Shown: positions 17,682 through 26,680 of the stretch, piece after piece
How positions within the stretch are numbered: position 1 is the stretch's first letter
How the letters are laid out: every line of letters begins with the position of its first letter
The notes under the pieces: generated by a model
Database searches by the model: none
What the model was told of the DNA's origin: nothing
The model's input: the letters and a program-made list of their open reading frames with translations, nothing else
DNA from: JANQTF01 sp041741415
GTDB lineage: Bacteria; Bacteroidota; Bacteroidia; J057
Length of the DNA stretch: 64,000 nt
Assembly (NCBI GenBank): GCA_041741415.1
Contig: JBGSKC010000077.1
Span: 38,676-102,675 of the forward strand
Reading direction: 5' to 3'
Made by a program: the position numbers and the translations under genes

Positions 17682-18050
17682 AGGTGTTGTTGCTTAAAAT
17701 GGAACGTGCAGTTCCGGGCTGAGGTCATGGCGCATAAGCCAGTGTGGAATGCCTGGCAGGGGGCCAAACCGAAAAATCCGGTTTCCGCCTTGCAATGGCA
17801 TCTCAGTGCATCTATCTAAACAAACCTTCGGAAGAAAACCTCCAAGGCGGATGAATGTGCTGGCATGTACCCGGCTTCAGACCGGAGCTGTGTATGAAAA
17901 TGAGGCCTCAAGATTCTGCAAAACCAGCCGGGCACAGGTCCAAAGACCCTGAAATGCGATTGCTTAGTTTTTACAGATCGGCCTGATGATCGGAATGAAA
18001 GAACGGAAGACCCCCGGCCAAATGAAAGCCTGAGTCATACAACCTTAAAG
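17682..18050. other. 369-bp non-coding gap upstream of ricT
   Basis: No open frame with protein-like composition was seen on either strand. Small inverted repeats occur (GGAAC/GTTCC near 17,700 and AAACCG/CGGTTT near 17,765). It must hold the ricT promoter, but no clear TAnnTTTG element was found. Confidence 0.5.
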
Positions 18051-19112
18051 CTAGGAAAAAAAATGGAAAGGCCGCGCTGGCCTGTTGTTTTTCGGTGCTG
18101 AGGCCGATGGAGGAGTGGCATCCTGGAGGTGCTTGCGGAGGTAGCGGTAATAAATTTTGCTTTCAAACTGGTCCCTGAATTCTCTCAGCAGTTTGTCGGC
18201 AAGATCGATTTCATTTTTCCGAATCAACTCGTAGATAATTCTGGAGAAGAAAACATCCTGAGAAGTCCCGGTTAAGAGGCTGTCGGCGTGCTGAAGCTGG
18301 TGGCGAAGTGCCTCTTCGCCGAGCAGGGCATCGTTGAGGGGTAGGCCTGCCTGGCGGGAAATCAGGCTTTCGAGGTAGAGATAATAGTAGTAGGAAAAAG
18401 CAGCTTCAGGATTGTCGACAGGCAACTGATCAAGAGAGGCGGGATCCACCTGGCGGTTGTAGGATTGGCTGAGCTTGAGAAAAGCTTTCTGGTAGAGGAT
18501 ATCGTTGCGTTCAAAGGCGACAAACCAGTTGGGGAGTTCCGTCAGGACTTCCTGCTCCGCGAGGAGACCGAGCTCCCAGGCTGCCATGGAGTCGAGGCTG
18601 GCTGCATATCGGGCAAATTCATCTGCCCCAACTGTGCTTCGGAGGCTGCGAATATGAACCCGGTCGAAGCGCCGGGCGCGGGCCAGGTAGTAGTCGCACA
18701 CCGTTGCCAGGGTACCCGAAAACCGAACGGAATCAAATGCATAGGCCACGGGCTCATACCACAATTCGACATGCAGGGTGGTATCGCCGGGATTGAGAAA
18801 AATTTCGATGGCCTCATCATCCACATACAACATGGCCGGCCTTGGGCTGTAAAGGGGATAAGCCAGCAGATATTCTCCGTGCGATTGTTCTTCCGCCTTG
18901 ATCAGCACGCGCTGGCCATGCAAAATGTGGTTGTAGCGGCCATACAGGTCGTGGCTCATGTCTGATCCATGAATGTGGACCTTGACATAAGCGGTGTCAT
19001 AAAAATCGTAGGTAGGATCTGGTGGCTGGCTGTGCTCCACGTGGTAGGTGAGACCAAACACGAAGAGCGTCAGGCAGGTTACCAGGGTCCAGGGGATAAC
19101 TTGGTTGTTCAT
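18051..19112 (-). CDS. hypothetical exported protein, DUF4369-like region
   Basis: A 353-residue protein starting at the ATG at 19,112. Residues 5-24 are a hydrophobic signal or anchor. The N-terminal half (VKVHIHGSDM, LYGRYNHILHG, YLLAYPLYSPRPAMLYVDDEAIEIFLNPGDT) resembles the DUF4369-type beta domain that precedes thioredoxin domains in Bacteroidota disulfide-handling lipoproteins. The rest is helical; no CxxC thioredoxin motif follows. The extreme C terminus is basic and proline-rich. I cannot assign a function. Confidence 0.65.
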   Translation of the reverse strand: MNNQVIPWTLVTCLTLFVFGLTYHVEHSQPPDPTYDFYDTAYVKVHIHGSDMSHDLYGRYNHILHGQRVLIKAEEQSHGEYLLAYPLYSPRPAMLYVDDEAIEIFLNPGDTTLHVELWYEPVAYAFDSVRFSGTLATVCDYYLARARRFDRVHIRSLRSTVGADEFARYAASLDSMAAWELGLLAEQEVLTELPNWFVAFERNDILYQKAFLKLSQSYNRQVDPASLDQLPVDNPEAAFSYYYYLYLESLISRQAGLPLNDALLGEEALRHQLQHADSLLTGTSQDVFFSRIIYELIRKNEIDLADKLLREFRDQFESKIYYRYLRKHLQDATPPSASAPKNNRPARPFHFFS

Positions 19113-19254
19113 TAGCTTGGCTCGCACATCTTCACCGGAAGTTACAAACTTCCCGGACAAGAAAATAGCGGCCTGGGGCCGCTATTTTGGGAATTTCATT
19201 TCGATTCCTGGCCGGTTGTACAGCCAGGTCATGCAGCACCTGCCGATTGGGTTA

Positions 19255-19626
19255 TTAGCCAACCAACCGTTTATCCTTTACAGCATATTTTGCATAGACC
19301 AACAAAGCTCCGATCACCATCAAATTTCGGAAAATGTTGAGCATATCATTCTGGGAAGTCGCGGCGTTGGGAATGTGAACGATCAGAATGGTTAGCAACA
19401 CATACACGGCCATGAGCAGGGTGGCCAGTTTGTCGAACTTGCCGATCAGACAGCTTACGATGTAGGCTGCGATGAGCACACCAGTAAAATAATTCCAGAA
19501 TAACCTTGCCGGAAGCCAGGAAGGCAACATGTCGGCCCCAGTTTGGGGAAGGCCAAAGTGCAACCCCACGTAGAGTAAAAAGGAGAGCGGGAACAGGTAT
19601 CGTCCCACCTGGAGGATCTTGTCCAT
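19255..19626 (-). CDS. DoxX-like small membrane protein
   Basis: A 123-residue protein with four hydrophobic segments, beginning MDKILQVGRYLFPLSFLLYVGLHF in the DoxX style. DoxX-family proteins are integral membrane proteins linked in various bacteria to quinone or thiol stress. It starts 11 bases after the YCII gene on the same strand, so the two almost certainly share a message. Confidence 0.7.
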   Translation of the reverse strand: MDKILQVGRYLFPLSFLLYVGLHFGLPQTGADMLPSWLPARLFWNYFTGVLIAAYIVSCLIGKFDKLATLLMAVYVLLTILIVHIPNAATSQNDMLNIFRNLMVIGALLVYAKYAVKDKRLVG

Positions 19627-19637
19627 CTTGGTAAGGG

Positions 19638-19991
19638 TTAGTTGATTGGGAAAGGGACAAGGCCCCGGACTTCGACCGAGCTTTGCGGATACTTCAAAAT
19701 CGGGCAAGTCTGGCCCCATTCCAACACTTCCTCCGGGTTGTCTGATTTGCAAATGAGGAATCCGGATACCAGCACGCTGCCAGCCTCCTTGTGCGGTCCG
19801 GCCATTTTGTCCGTTGTTCCCACAACTGTTCCTTCATATTCAACAGGCGCGGTGTGGACCAATTTTCCCTGCATGGCAATATTTCCAATCCATGCCTGCC
19901 ACCTGGGCATGTCTTCGGCCATGTCCTGCGTGGTAGCCAGGTAGCCATTGTCTGCGCTGGCGTTTCTGAAAATCAACAAATACTCTTTCAT
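19638..19991 (-). CDS. YCII-related domain protein
   Basis: A 117-residue protein of the DGPF/YCII type: MKEYLLIFRN at the start, DMPRWQAWIGNIAMQGKLV, then GPHKEAGSVLVSGFLICKSDNPEEVLEWGQTCPI, the usual helix-strand arrangement with a conserved Asp/His region. The biochemical role is unknown. It stands between a Crp-type regulator (77 bases upstream) and the DoxX gene, suggesting a small regulated unit. Confidence 0.8.
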   Translation of the reverse strand: MKEYLLIFRNASADNGYLATTQDMAEDMPRWQAWIGNIAMQGKLVHTAPVEYEGTVVGTTDKMAGPHKEAGSVLVSGFLICKSDNPEEVLEWGQTCPILKYPQSSVEVRGLVPFPIN

Positions 19992-20050
19992 CGTCGGTAG
20001 GGTTAACTGTGAGCGATGACCAAAGCTCCGCATTCACCCTGTCGAAAAAA

Positions 20051-20064
20051 TCGACTTAAGTCGA
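20051..20064. promoter_or_regulatory. palindrome between crp and YCII genes
   Basis: TCGACTTAAGTCGA is a perfect 14-bp palindrome. A wider TGTCGA/TCGACA pair encloses part of it (20,040-20,066). It could be an operator for the adjacent Crp-type regulator; on the - strand the following TTTTTT also allows a weak terminator. Confidence 0.4.
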
Positions 20065-20068
20065 CAAA

Positions 20069-20638
20069 TCAGAGGTGCGCCTTGAGGCGGCTAAAAACGT
20101 CTTTGTTGATGCCAAGGTAAGATGCGAGCACTTTGCTGGGCAGGCGGGTCATCAGCCCGGGCCGGTATTCCATGAGCCATTTGATCCTGTCCAGGGCAGA
20201 GAGCGACACAAAAGCATTGAGCCGATACACTGAATTTGCATAGGAAGCCTCCAGAATTTGCTTATAGACCTGGTCAAACGGAGGAACCCGCTGCATCATT
20301 TCCTGAAAACCCTCCCGATTGATGGCCAGGAGCTTCACAGGCTCGATGGCCCTGATATTCTCGGCTGCCGGTTGCTGGTTGCCAAAGCTCATCAATTCGC
20401 TGCACCAGTGGTCTTCAATCACAAGGTCGCGGGTGGTTTCGTTCATGTCTGCATCATGGACAAACACCTGCAAGCACCCTTGCACAACAAAATAAACGTT
20501 CCTGCACACCTCCCCCTGGGTCAGCAGGAGGGTGTTTTTCCTGGCTTCCACAGGCTTGAACTGGCTCAGCACCAAGTCGATATTGTGAGTGTCCTGTCCA
20601 AGACGGGCTTCCAGGTGTGCTCTCAGCATTTCAATCAT
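20069..20638 (-). CDS. Crp/Fnr-family transcriptional regulator
   Basis: A 189-residue regulator. Residues 15-120 form a cyclic-nucleotide-binding-type beta barrel (NTLLLTQGEVCRNVYFVVQGCLQVF, then a dimerisation helix), and the C-terminal end is a short winged helix with RLPSKVLASYLGINKDVFSRLKAHL. The DNA-recognition helix is GINKDVFSRLK, as in the Bacteroidota group that ends soon after it. The cAMP-contact residues of true CRP are not evident, so the ligand is unknown. It begins 11 bases after pepF and precedes YCII-DoxX. Confidence 0.85.
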   Translation of the reverse strand: MIEMLRAHLEARLGQDTHNIDLVLSQFKPVEARKNTLLLTQGEVCRNVYFVVQGCLQVFVHDADMNETTRDLVIEDHWCSELMSFGNQQPAAENIRAIEPVKLLAINREGFQEMMQRVPPFDQVYKQILEASYANSVYRLNAFVSLSALDRIKWLMEYRPGLMTRLPSKVLASYLGINKDVFSRLKAHL

Positions 20639-20649
20639 GACCGCAAAAT

Positions 20650-22371
20650 TTACCACGACTGGTAAGCAGCAAAGCAATCATCGACAGACTGCCTGACATA
20701 GTCTTCTGAAAAGTCAAACTGAATACCCGCCGCCTCATAAATCTTGGGAATCGGCTGGGTATAACCCAGAGAAAGGGCCTTTAAATACCCTTGCAGTGCT
20801 CCCGCCGGGTCTTTCAGGCTGTTGCGCCAAATGGCCAAAGCGCCCAATTGGGCAAGGCCGTACTCGATGTAGTAAAAAGGATACTCGAACACGTGCATTT
20901 GCTTGATCCACTGAACGTGCAGGAAGTGTTCATACCCCGACCAATCGACCTCTTCGCCGTGGAAACGGAAATAGATCAGCTTCCAGGCTTCCATTCGCTC
21001 TTCACGGGTGTGGCCCTCGTGGTCATACACCCACTGCTGAAAGGCGTCAATGGCCGCGATCCATGGCAGCACTGTGATGCAGCGGGCGAGTTGGGTCTTT
21101 TGCGCACGGCTTCTGTCTGCAGGGTCGGGGTAAAATTCTCCGTAGAGAGGCAGGGGGAGCAGTTCCATCGACATCGCAGCCAATTCGGCTACCTCCGAAG
21201 GGAAACTCCGCTGGCTCACGGGCAAATCGCGGGTCAAAAAAGAGTGAATCGCGTGGCCGCTCTCGTGGAGCATCGTGATCACATCCGATGGGGTGCCCGC
21301 TGCATTCATAAAAATGAAGGGAATTCCCGATTCCATGAGCGGATAGTTATAACCGCCCGGCATTTTCCCCTTCCTCGATTCGAGGTCGAGATAGCCCCTG
21401 CTGTCCATGGTCCGGAGCATGTGGGCGAGCTGGGGGTCGAGTTGGTCCAACATATGAACCACGCCCTCAAGGAGTTGGCCTGCCCCCTCAAAAGGCCGCA
21501 GCGGCGTGGCGCCATACATGTCCACATGCACATCGTAGGGGCGAAGCACATGGAGGCCCATTCGCTCCTTGCGCTCCCGCTGGAGGGCTGAAATAATGGG
21601 TTTGACTGCCTTTTCCACAGAGTTGTGGAAAGCGTAGGTGTCTTCGATTTTGTAATCGAACCGGCCGCGCTCTTCGAAACGAAAACGAGTATAATTGGCG
21701 TATCCAGCCTGTTTGGCCATTTGCTGGCGAAGGCCGATGAGCTTGTCAAAAATATCCTCCATGCGGTCACGGTCCTGCCAGCGCCTGGCGTGCATGGTTT
21801 CCCAAACGTCTTTTCTCAACTCGCGGTCCTGCTCCTCAAGCAGCTTGGCGGCCTGCTGGGGGGTGAGCTCCTGGCCGCGAAATTCGATGACCATCCCGGC
21901 GTTGAGGGTGGAGTATTGCTGCGCAAGCGTGGTGGCTTCAGTGGCGAGGGCGAGGTTTTCCTCGCGAAACAGCTCCACCTGTTTGCTGATGGCGCGGAGG
22001 TAGGGGCCGTATTCTGCTGGCAGCTTGTCGAAATGCGGGTGGGCCAGCAGCTTGCGGTGAAGCTTGTCCTCATACTGCGCCACGGAGGGCTGGATGTGCC
22101 GGACATAGTCCTGAAAAGCCTGCTGCCTGTATTCGTTCAGGGTGTCTCTCGACATGTCGATGTATCGCCAGGCAGCCGTTTCGTTGATAACAGCCTGGAG
22201 CTCTTCCGTTTGGCGAATCCAGGCGAGCAAGTCATCGAGCGAATGTGGCTGGGCTTCCAGGAGCTTGAGCAGGTAGGGCTCCAGGCCTTCCCAGTCGGAA
22301 ATGGCAAAATCAGGGGCAACAAAATGCCGCGTTTTGGGAGCGTATGCGAGGGGTGATTCCAGGTGGTTCAT
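20650..22371 (-). CDS. pepF: M3-family oligoendopeptidase (PepF type)
   Basis: A 573-residue zinc peptidase that cleaves short peptides in the cytoplasm. The zinc motif is HESGH in MLHESGHAIHSFL near residue 358, with the third ligand in the following FPSEVAELAAMSMELL. The N-terminal helical domain and the C-terminal YIEYGLAQLGALAIWRNS are typical of the M3 group. The open frame runs on upstream without an exported signal, so I use the ATG at 22,371. It probably heads a transcript that includes the Crp-type gene. Confidence 0.9.
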   Translation of the reverse strand: MNHLESPLAYAPKTRHFVAPDFAISDWEGLEPYLLKLLEAQPHSLDDLLAWIRQTEELQAVINETAAWRYIDMSRDTLNEYRQQAFQDYVRHIQPSVAQYEDKLHRKLLAHPHFDKLPAEYGPYLRAISKQVELFREENLALATEATTLAQQYSTLNAGMVIEFRGQELTPQQAAKLLEEQDRELRKDVWETMHARRWQDRDRMEDIFDKLIGLRQQMAKQAGYANYTRFRFEERGRFDYKIEDTYAFHNSVEKAVKPIISALQRERKERMGLHVLRPYDVHVDMYGATPLRPFEGAGQLLEGVVHMLDQLDPQLAHMLRTMDSRGYLDLESRKGKMPGGYNYPLMESGIPFIFMNAAGTPSDVITMLHESGHAIHSFLTRDLPVSQRSFPSEVAELAAMSMELLPLPLYGEFYPDPADRSRAQKTQLARCITVLPWIAAIDAFQQWVYDHEGHTREERMEAWKLIYFRFHGEEVDWSGYEHFLHVQWIKQMHVFEYPFYYIEYGLAQLGALAIWRNSLKDPAGALQGYLKALSLGYTQPIPKIYEAAGIQFDFSEDYVRQSVDDCFAAYQSW

Positions 22372-22538
22372 TCGTCGGGGTGGTGAGAGACAGAAGGAAG
22401 GTAGGCAGAAGATAGCAAGTTCAGCAAAGGAATTCTCTTGGAGCGAGAAAGAAAAGCCGATGGAAAAAAATACCGTTCGATCCTTAACCAGCTTGCCGTT
22501 ACCCAAAGAGAACGACGATTTGCAAAGGCGTTCTTCTG

Positions 22539-22880
22539 CTACCTCCTCCTCTTGCCAATCATCCAGGCTACCCATTCTGCCGTCGCGGCCACAGCAATGA
22601 GAAGGCTTAGCCCAATAAAAGAAGCCCCAGGCATCGCGCTTCCGAACCATCCGCCTTCCTTGCCCAGCACAAATATCAGTGAGCTGCCCATCAGGATCAG
22701 CACCGAGCCCCATCGACCTTCGCGGTCGCCTCTGGCAAGCCAGCTTGCCTCCCTGCCCGACAGCCACTCCCTGCTGTAATATCCCGATAACAGCGAAACC
22801 CCAACCGACAGCGCCCCCGCAATCAGCAGCAGACCCATCAGCGCAGGCCAGAACAATACATCAGCTTGCCCGAAATTCAC
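22539..22880 (-). CDS. small hypothetical membrane protein
   Basis: A 113-residue protein starting with GTG at 22,880. Three hydrophobic stretches can be seen (about residues 8-34, 60-75 and 85-105), with an arginine-rich loop and a basic end KRRR. No family recognised. It is divergent from uvrC and lies 168 bases upstream of pepF on the same strand. The non-ATG start and small size keep confidence moderate. Confidence 0.55.
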   Translation of the reverse strand: MNFGQADVLFWPALMGLLLIAGALSVGVSLLSGYYSREWLSGREASWLARGDREGRWGSVLILMGSSLIFVLGKEGGWFGSAMPGASFIGLSLLIAVAATAEWVAWMIGKRRR

Positions 22881-22971
22881 CCCAAAATCTAGCGATTTCC
22901 CTGATGATAACAGGTCCCGGACGTATATTTATCCTCTCAAATTGCGCTCTCTTTCCCCTAGCCTACCCCGC

Positions 22972-24804
22972 ATGAAATCTGCTTCACCTTCTGCTCAAGA
23001 TGCCGTGCTCGACAAAGTGCGGAACCTGCCAGACGAACCTGGGGTGTATCGCTTTCTGGACAAGGATGGCAAAATCATTTATATCGGAAAGGCAAAAAGC
23101 CTCAAAAAACGGGTTTCTTCCTATTTTTTAGCAGGCCGGGGCCATAGTTACCGCATCCATAAAATGGTGGGGCTCATCCGCGACCTCGCCTACACCGTGA
23201 CCCATAGCGAAGTGGAAGCCCTGTTGTTGGAAAATAACCTCATCAAAAATCATCAGCCCAAATACAATATCCTCCTCAAAGACGGCAAAACCTATCCCTA
23301 CATCTGCATCAAAAACGAACGCTTCCCACGCGTTTTTCAGACACGCACCAAAGTGGACGACGGCTCCTCCTACTACGGGCCCTACCCCAGTGTCATGACA
23401 ATGAAAGCCATCCTGAACCTCATCAGAGGCTTTATTCCCCTTCGAACCTGCAATTTCCACTTGTCGGAAGCCAATATTCAGGCAGGAAAATTCAAGCGTT
23501 GCCTAGAATTCCAGATCGGAAATTGCCTTGCGCCCTGCGAAGGCCTTCAAGCCGAGGCTCAGTACATGGAAGGCATTGCCCAGATTCGCCATATCCTCAA
23601 AGGCCACCTCAGCCCCGTGCTCAGGCAGGTGGAGGACCAAATGAAGGAGGCAGCGGAAAAATATGAGTTTGAAAAGGCCGAATGGCATAAGCGAAAGCTG
23701 GAAAAGCTGCGCAGTTACAAGCAGAAGAGCACCGTGGTATCGGAATCAATTCGCGACCTCGATGTGCTCACAGTGGAAGTGGAGCAGGATCTCGCCGTGG
23801 TCAACCATTTTCATGTGATGGATGGGTCCATTGTTCAGACTCACGCCTGGGAAATCAAGCGAAAAAACCAGGAAGACGAAGCCGAAATCCTGGCTGCCAC
23901 GCTCGAACACATGATCGCCGAGGACGCAGGAATTGGCCGCGAGGTGGTGTCAAATGTCGAATGGGCAGAAGGTACTGTTCCCGAGGGCTTCACCATCAGT
24001 GTGCCCCAGCGTGGCGACAAAAAGCACCTCGTAGATTTGTCGCTCAAAAATTGCCATACCCTGCTCACTGAAAAGCTCTACAAACAAACTTTTCAGCAGC
24101 GAAAAAGCTTTTCAGATGTGATGGTGGAAGAATTGCAGGCCGCCTTGCGGATGGAGCAGCGCCCCGATCACATTGAGTGTTTCGACAACTCCAACATACA
24201 GGGAACTTCGCCCGTCGCTTCCTGTGTAGTATTCAAAGATGGCAAGCCCAGCAAAAAAGACTACCGCCACTTCAACATCAAAACTGTGGTGGGCCCCGAC
24301 GACTTCGCCTCAATGGAGGAGATCGTATTCCGGAGATACCGCAGGGTCCTGGATGAGGGCGAACCCCTGCCAAAACTCATCCTGATCGACGGCGGCAAAG
24401 GTCAGCTTAATGCGGCAGCCAAATCGCTCCAGGCCCTCGACCTGATTGGCAAAGTGCCGGTGGTCGGGATCGCCAAGCGGCTGGAGGAAATTTATCGGCT
24501 TGGCGACCCCATTCCCCTGCACATCGACAAGCGCAGCAACGGGCTCAAACTCATTCAGCAACTCCGCAACGAGGCCCACCGCTTCGCCATCACCTTCCAC
24601 CGCGACCAGCGCTCCAAAGCTCCCGGCCAGCGATCTTCTCTCACTTCCATTAAAGGAATCGGCCCCCAGGCGGAAAAGGAGATCCTCGCGTCGTTCAAAT
24701 CGCTGAAAAAACTCAAAGCGGCCAGCCAGGAAGAGCGGGAGGCAAAATTAGGCGAACACCGCGCCGGGTTGATCCAACAGGCGATAGAAGCAGGTCTCAT
24801 TTAA
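22972..24804 (+). CDS. uvrC: excinuclease ABC subunit C
   Basis: Nucleotide excision repair nuclease of 610 residues that makes both incisions with UvrB. The GIY-YIG domain opens with DEPGVYRFLDKDGKIIYIGKAKSLKKRV; a UVR motif lies near residues 220-250 (EKYEFEKAEWHKRKLEKL). The RNase-H-like UvrC domain has ECFDNSNIQGTSPVAS and LILIDGGKGQLNAA with its acidic residues, and a tandem helix-hairpin-helix ends the protein (SIKGIGPQAEKEIL). Length is normal. The ATG at 22,972 is used instead of a TTG ten codons upstream. Its stop is directly next to that of the convergent gldM paralogue. Confidence 0.97.
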   Translation: MKSASPSAQDAVLDKVRNLPDEPGVYRFLDKDGKIIYIGKAKSLKKRVSSYFLAGRGHSYRIHKMVGLIRDLAYTVTHSEVEALLLENNLIKNHQPKYNILLKDGKTYPYICIKNERFPRVFQTRTKVDDGSSYYGPYPSVMTMKAILNLIRGFIPLRTCNFHLSEANIQAGKFKRCLEFQIGNCLAPCEGLQAEAQYMEGIAQIRHILKGHLSPVLRQVEDQMKEAAEKYEFEKAEWHKRKLEKLRSYKQKSTVVSESIRDLDVLTVEVEQDLAVVNHFHVMDGSIVQTHAWEIKRKNQEDEAEILAATLEHMIAEDAGIGREVVSNVEWAEGTVPEGFTISVPQRGDKKHLVDLSLKNCHTLLTEKLYKQTFQQRKSFSDVMVEELQAALRMEQRPDHIECFDNSNIQGTSPVASCVVFKDGKPSKKDYRHFNIKTVVGPDDFASMEEIVFRRYRRVLDEGEPLPKLILIDGGKGQLNAAAKSLQALDLIGKVPVVGIAKRLEEIYRLGDPIPLHIDKRSNGLKLIQQLRNEAHRFAITFHRDQRSKAPGQRSSLTSIKGIGPQAEKEILASFKSLKKLKAASQEEREAKLGEHRAGLIQQAIEAGLI

Positions 24805-26463
24805 TCACCGCAGGTCGAGCCCAAAAATCAGCTCTGAAGGAGACAGACGGCTTTCCGGGATCACTTCGCCCCGAAAATTTACCCTGCTAACCCCTTCCAC
24901 CTGAATGAACACCCGGCTGCCGGAAGGGGCCTGCCTCACCTGCTGTGGCAGGGTCACCACGATGCGCCCTGTCGGGTCCTGCTGCGCGACCGAATAAGAG
25001 GCCACCACTTCAGGGGCACCCAGCCTGTCTTTGAGCAGCACCCTGATGGTCTGGATGCGATAGCGGGCATCCTGGGGAGACAAGCGGCGGAAGTCTTCAT
25101 CGGGCTGCAGCCGGATTTCGACCCGCGAAGAGGAAGAAACCGGCGTCAGTCCATTCGCCACCTGCCCCTGAACCAGCAAGGAAACAGAAGGCTTAGGGGG
25201 TAACAGCACCCCATATTGAAGATCGCCCACGGGATAGGTCTGGCCGCCAACTCTGTTAGACACAGACAATACCACCGACCTGTTTCGCCCGGGCACCACC
25301 CTGATTTTGTCCCTGGCCTGGGTGTTGAGCACCACCTCCGCACCACTGGCCTTAAAAACGGGATCATACATCTGCAGCAGGGCAGGCACTGCCACTTGGA
25401 GGTCGTTGGCACACTGAGCATAGAGTTGCTGAACAGCCGAAGAACTCACCTGAATGGCAGGTTTGATCACCGTAAACTGCTCTTCCACCATCAGCGAATC
25501 ATAGCCCCCCTGCGCGAGCGGCACCTTCACCCGCACGCGGTAGGCCTGCCTTCCCGAGGTTTGCCCGGCGGGGATCACCCCCGGATTGGCCTGCATGGTG
25601 ATCTTTGCCCCCATGCCACCTGGCAGGGACTCCACCCGCCCCATGGAGCTGAAATATTCCGGGCGAAGGGTTTTGGCGCTCATGCCTGTGTACACTTCTG
25701 CTTCGTAGGGCATACCGGCCACCACGATTTCGGAGCGGGGCACCACGATGGGCAACATGGTGTCCACGACAATTTCCCTGGCACCGATTCGCTGAGCCAT
25801 GCGCTGCAAGGCAGCTTGCTGGCGGCGCTGAACTTCCAGCTTGATCGCCTCCAGGGTGGCAAGGTTGGCCAGAACCGGCCCTTCAAATGTATAGCGCTCC
25901 CAACGCGGGGCAGGCTGGTCTCGGTTGGGCCTTGGATCCTGAATCACTGCAGGCTGTCCTTCTGCGCGGCTCGATGCATGGACCAGAGAAAAATACTTGT
26001 TCAGCGCATTTCGCAGCACAAGCGCAGCACCATTCCCCCGGCCATCGTTCTCCTCCTCGGGGTATCCCATCCAAAACCGAAGATTTTCTTCCGATTCATC
26101 TGCCCGTCGGTATTGCAACTGCTCAGAATCAAAATCGGCGATCTGTTCCAGCTCCTTTTCCAGAGAATCGAGGTAACGCAAGATGCTGCTTGTTTCGTTG
26201 GTCAACTGCTCAATGGTATCGAGCAGGCCCGCATGCTGAAGGTTGCCTTCGCGCTCTATCTCCCGGACGATTTCTGCTGTGAGGGATTGAACAAGATTCT
26301 GACCCTGCAACTCCGCTTCTGTGCCATGCAGCCGCAGCTCGTCGCGCAGGCGCTGGAAAGATGTGAGCACTTCGGGGCTCACGGTGAGGGCCAGAATGGC
26401 CAGCAGCACAAGATACATCACGTTGATCATGCGCTGGCGGGTGGAGGTGTTGGAAGATGCCAT
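24805..26463 (-). CDS. second GldM paralogue
   Basis: A 552-residue protein clearly related to the GldM encoded 1.1 kb upstream. The N-terminal membrane helix RQRMINVMYLVLLAILALTVSPEVL matches RQKMINMMYLVLLALLAMNVSAEIL of GldM, and the C-terminal marks YAQCANDLQVAVPALLQMYDP and DARYRIQTIRVLL correspond to YANCANDVNIDVPALGDAYNP and DARYTISTIDVLA. All four periplasmic domains appear to be kept. GldM spans the periplasm and couples the GldL motor to the outer-membrane GldK/GldN ring. A terminator lies between gldN and this gene, so it may be controlled separately. Confidence 0.85.
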   Translation of the reverse strand: MASSNTSTRQRMINVMYLVLLAILALTVSPEVLTSFQRLRDELRLHGTEAELQGQNLVQSLTAEIVREIEREGNLQHAGLLDTIEQLTNETSSILRYLDSLEKELEQIADFDSEQLQYRRADESEENLRFWMGYPEEENDGRGNGAALVLRNALNKYFSLVHASSRAEGQPAVIQDPRPNRDQPAPRWERYTFEGPVLANLATLEAIKLEVQRRQQAALQRMAQRIGAREIVVDTMLPIVVPRSEIVVAGMPYEAEVYTGMSAKTLRPEYFSSMGRVESLPGGMGAKITMQANPGVIPAGQTSGRQAYRVRVKVPLAQGGYDSLMVEEQFTVIKPAIQVSSSAVQQLYAQCANDLQVAVPALLQMYDPVFKASGAEVVLNTQARDKIRVVPGRNRSVVLSVSNRVGGQTYPVGDLQYGVLLPPKPSVSLLVQGQVANGLTPVSSSSRVEIRLQPDEDFRRLSPQDARYRIQTIRVLLKDRLGAPEVVASYSVAQQDPTGRIVVTLPQQVRQAPSGSRVFIQVEGVSRVNFRGEVIPESRLSPSELIFGLDLR

Positions 26464-26620
26464 GTGAGAGGGTGTTTTGAATGAAAAACACAGGTCATGA
26501 CCCCGGCTGCATGACACAATCGGCGGCAGAAATATCCAGCATACTGACAGGATAGGATCCGGGCTTCAGAACCTGATTTACTTCCTAACAATGGCAGAGA
26601 GCCTGAAGGTTACGAAAGCA

Positions 26621-26655
26621 GCAACAAAAAAAAGACCGCCCGGAGGGGCGGTCTT
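26621..26655 (-). terminator. terminator after gldN
   Basis: AAGACCGCCC (26,632-26,641) and GGGCGGTCTT (26,646-26,655) pair across GGAG. On the - strand a run of eight T follows. It ends the gldKLMN message 26 bases after gldN. Confidence 0.9.
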
Positions 26656-26680
26656 GTATGTCTCATGAGAACATTCGCAA

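Noticed and set aside
25216..26484. 422-codon frame antisense to the gldM paralogue
   Set aside because: The opposite strand is clearly GldM-like; this translation is His- and Gln-rich shadow.
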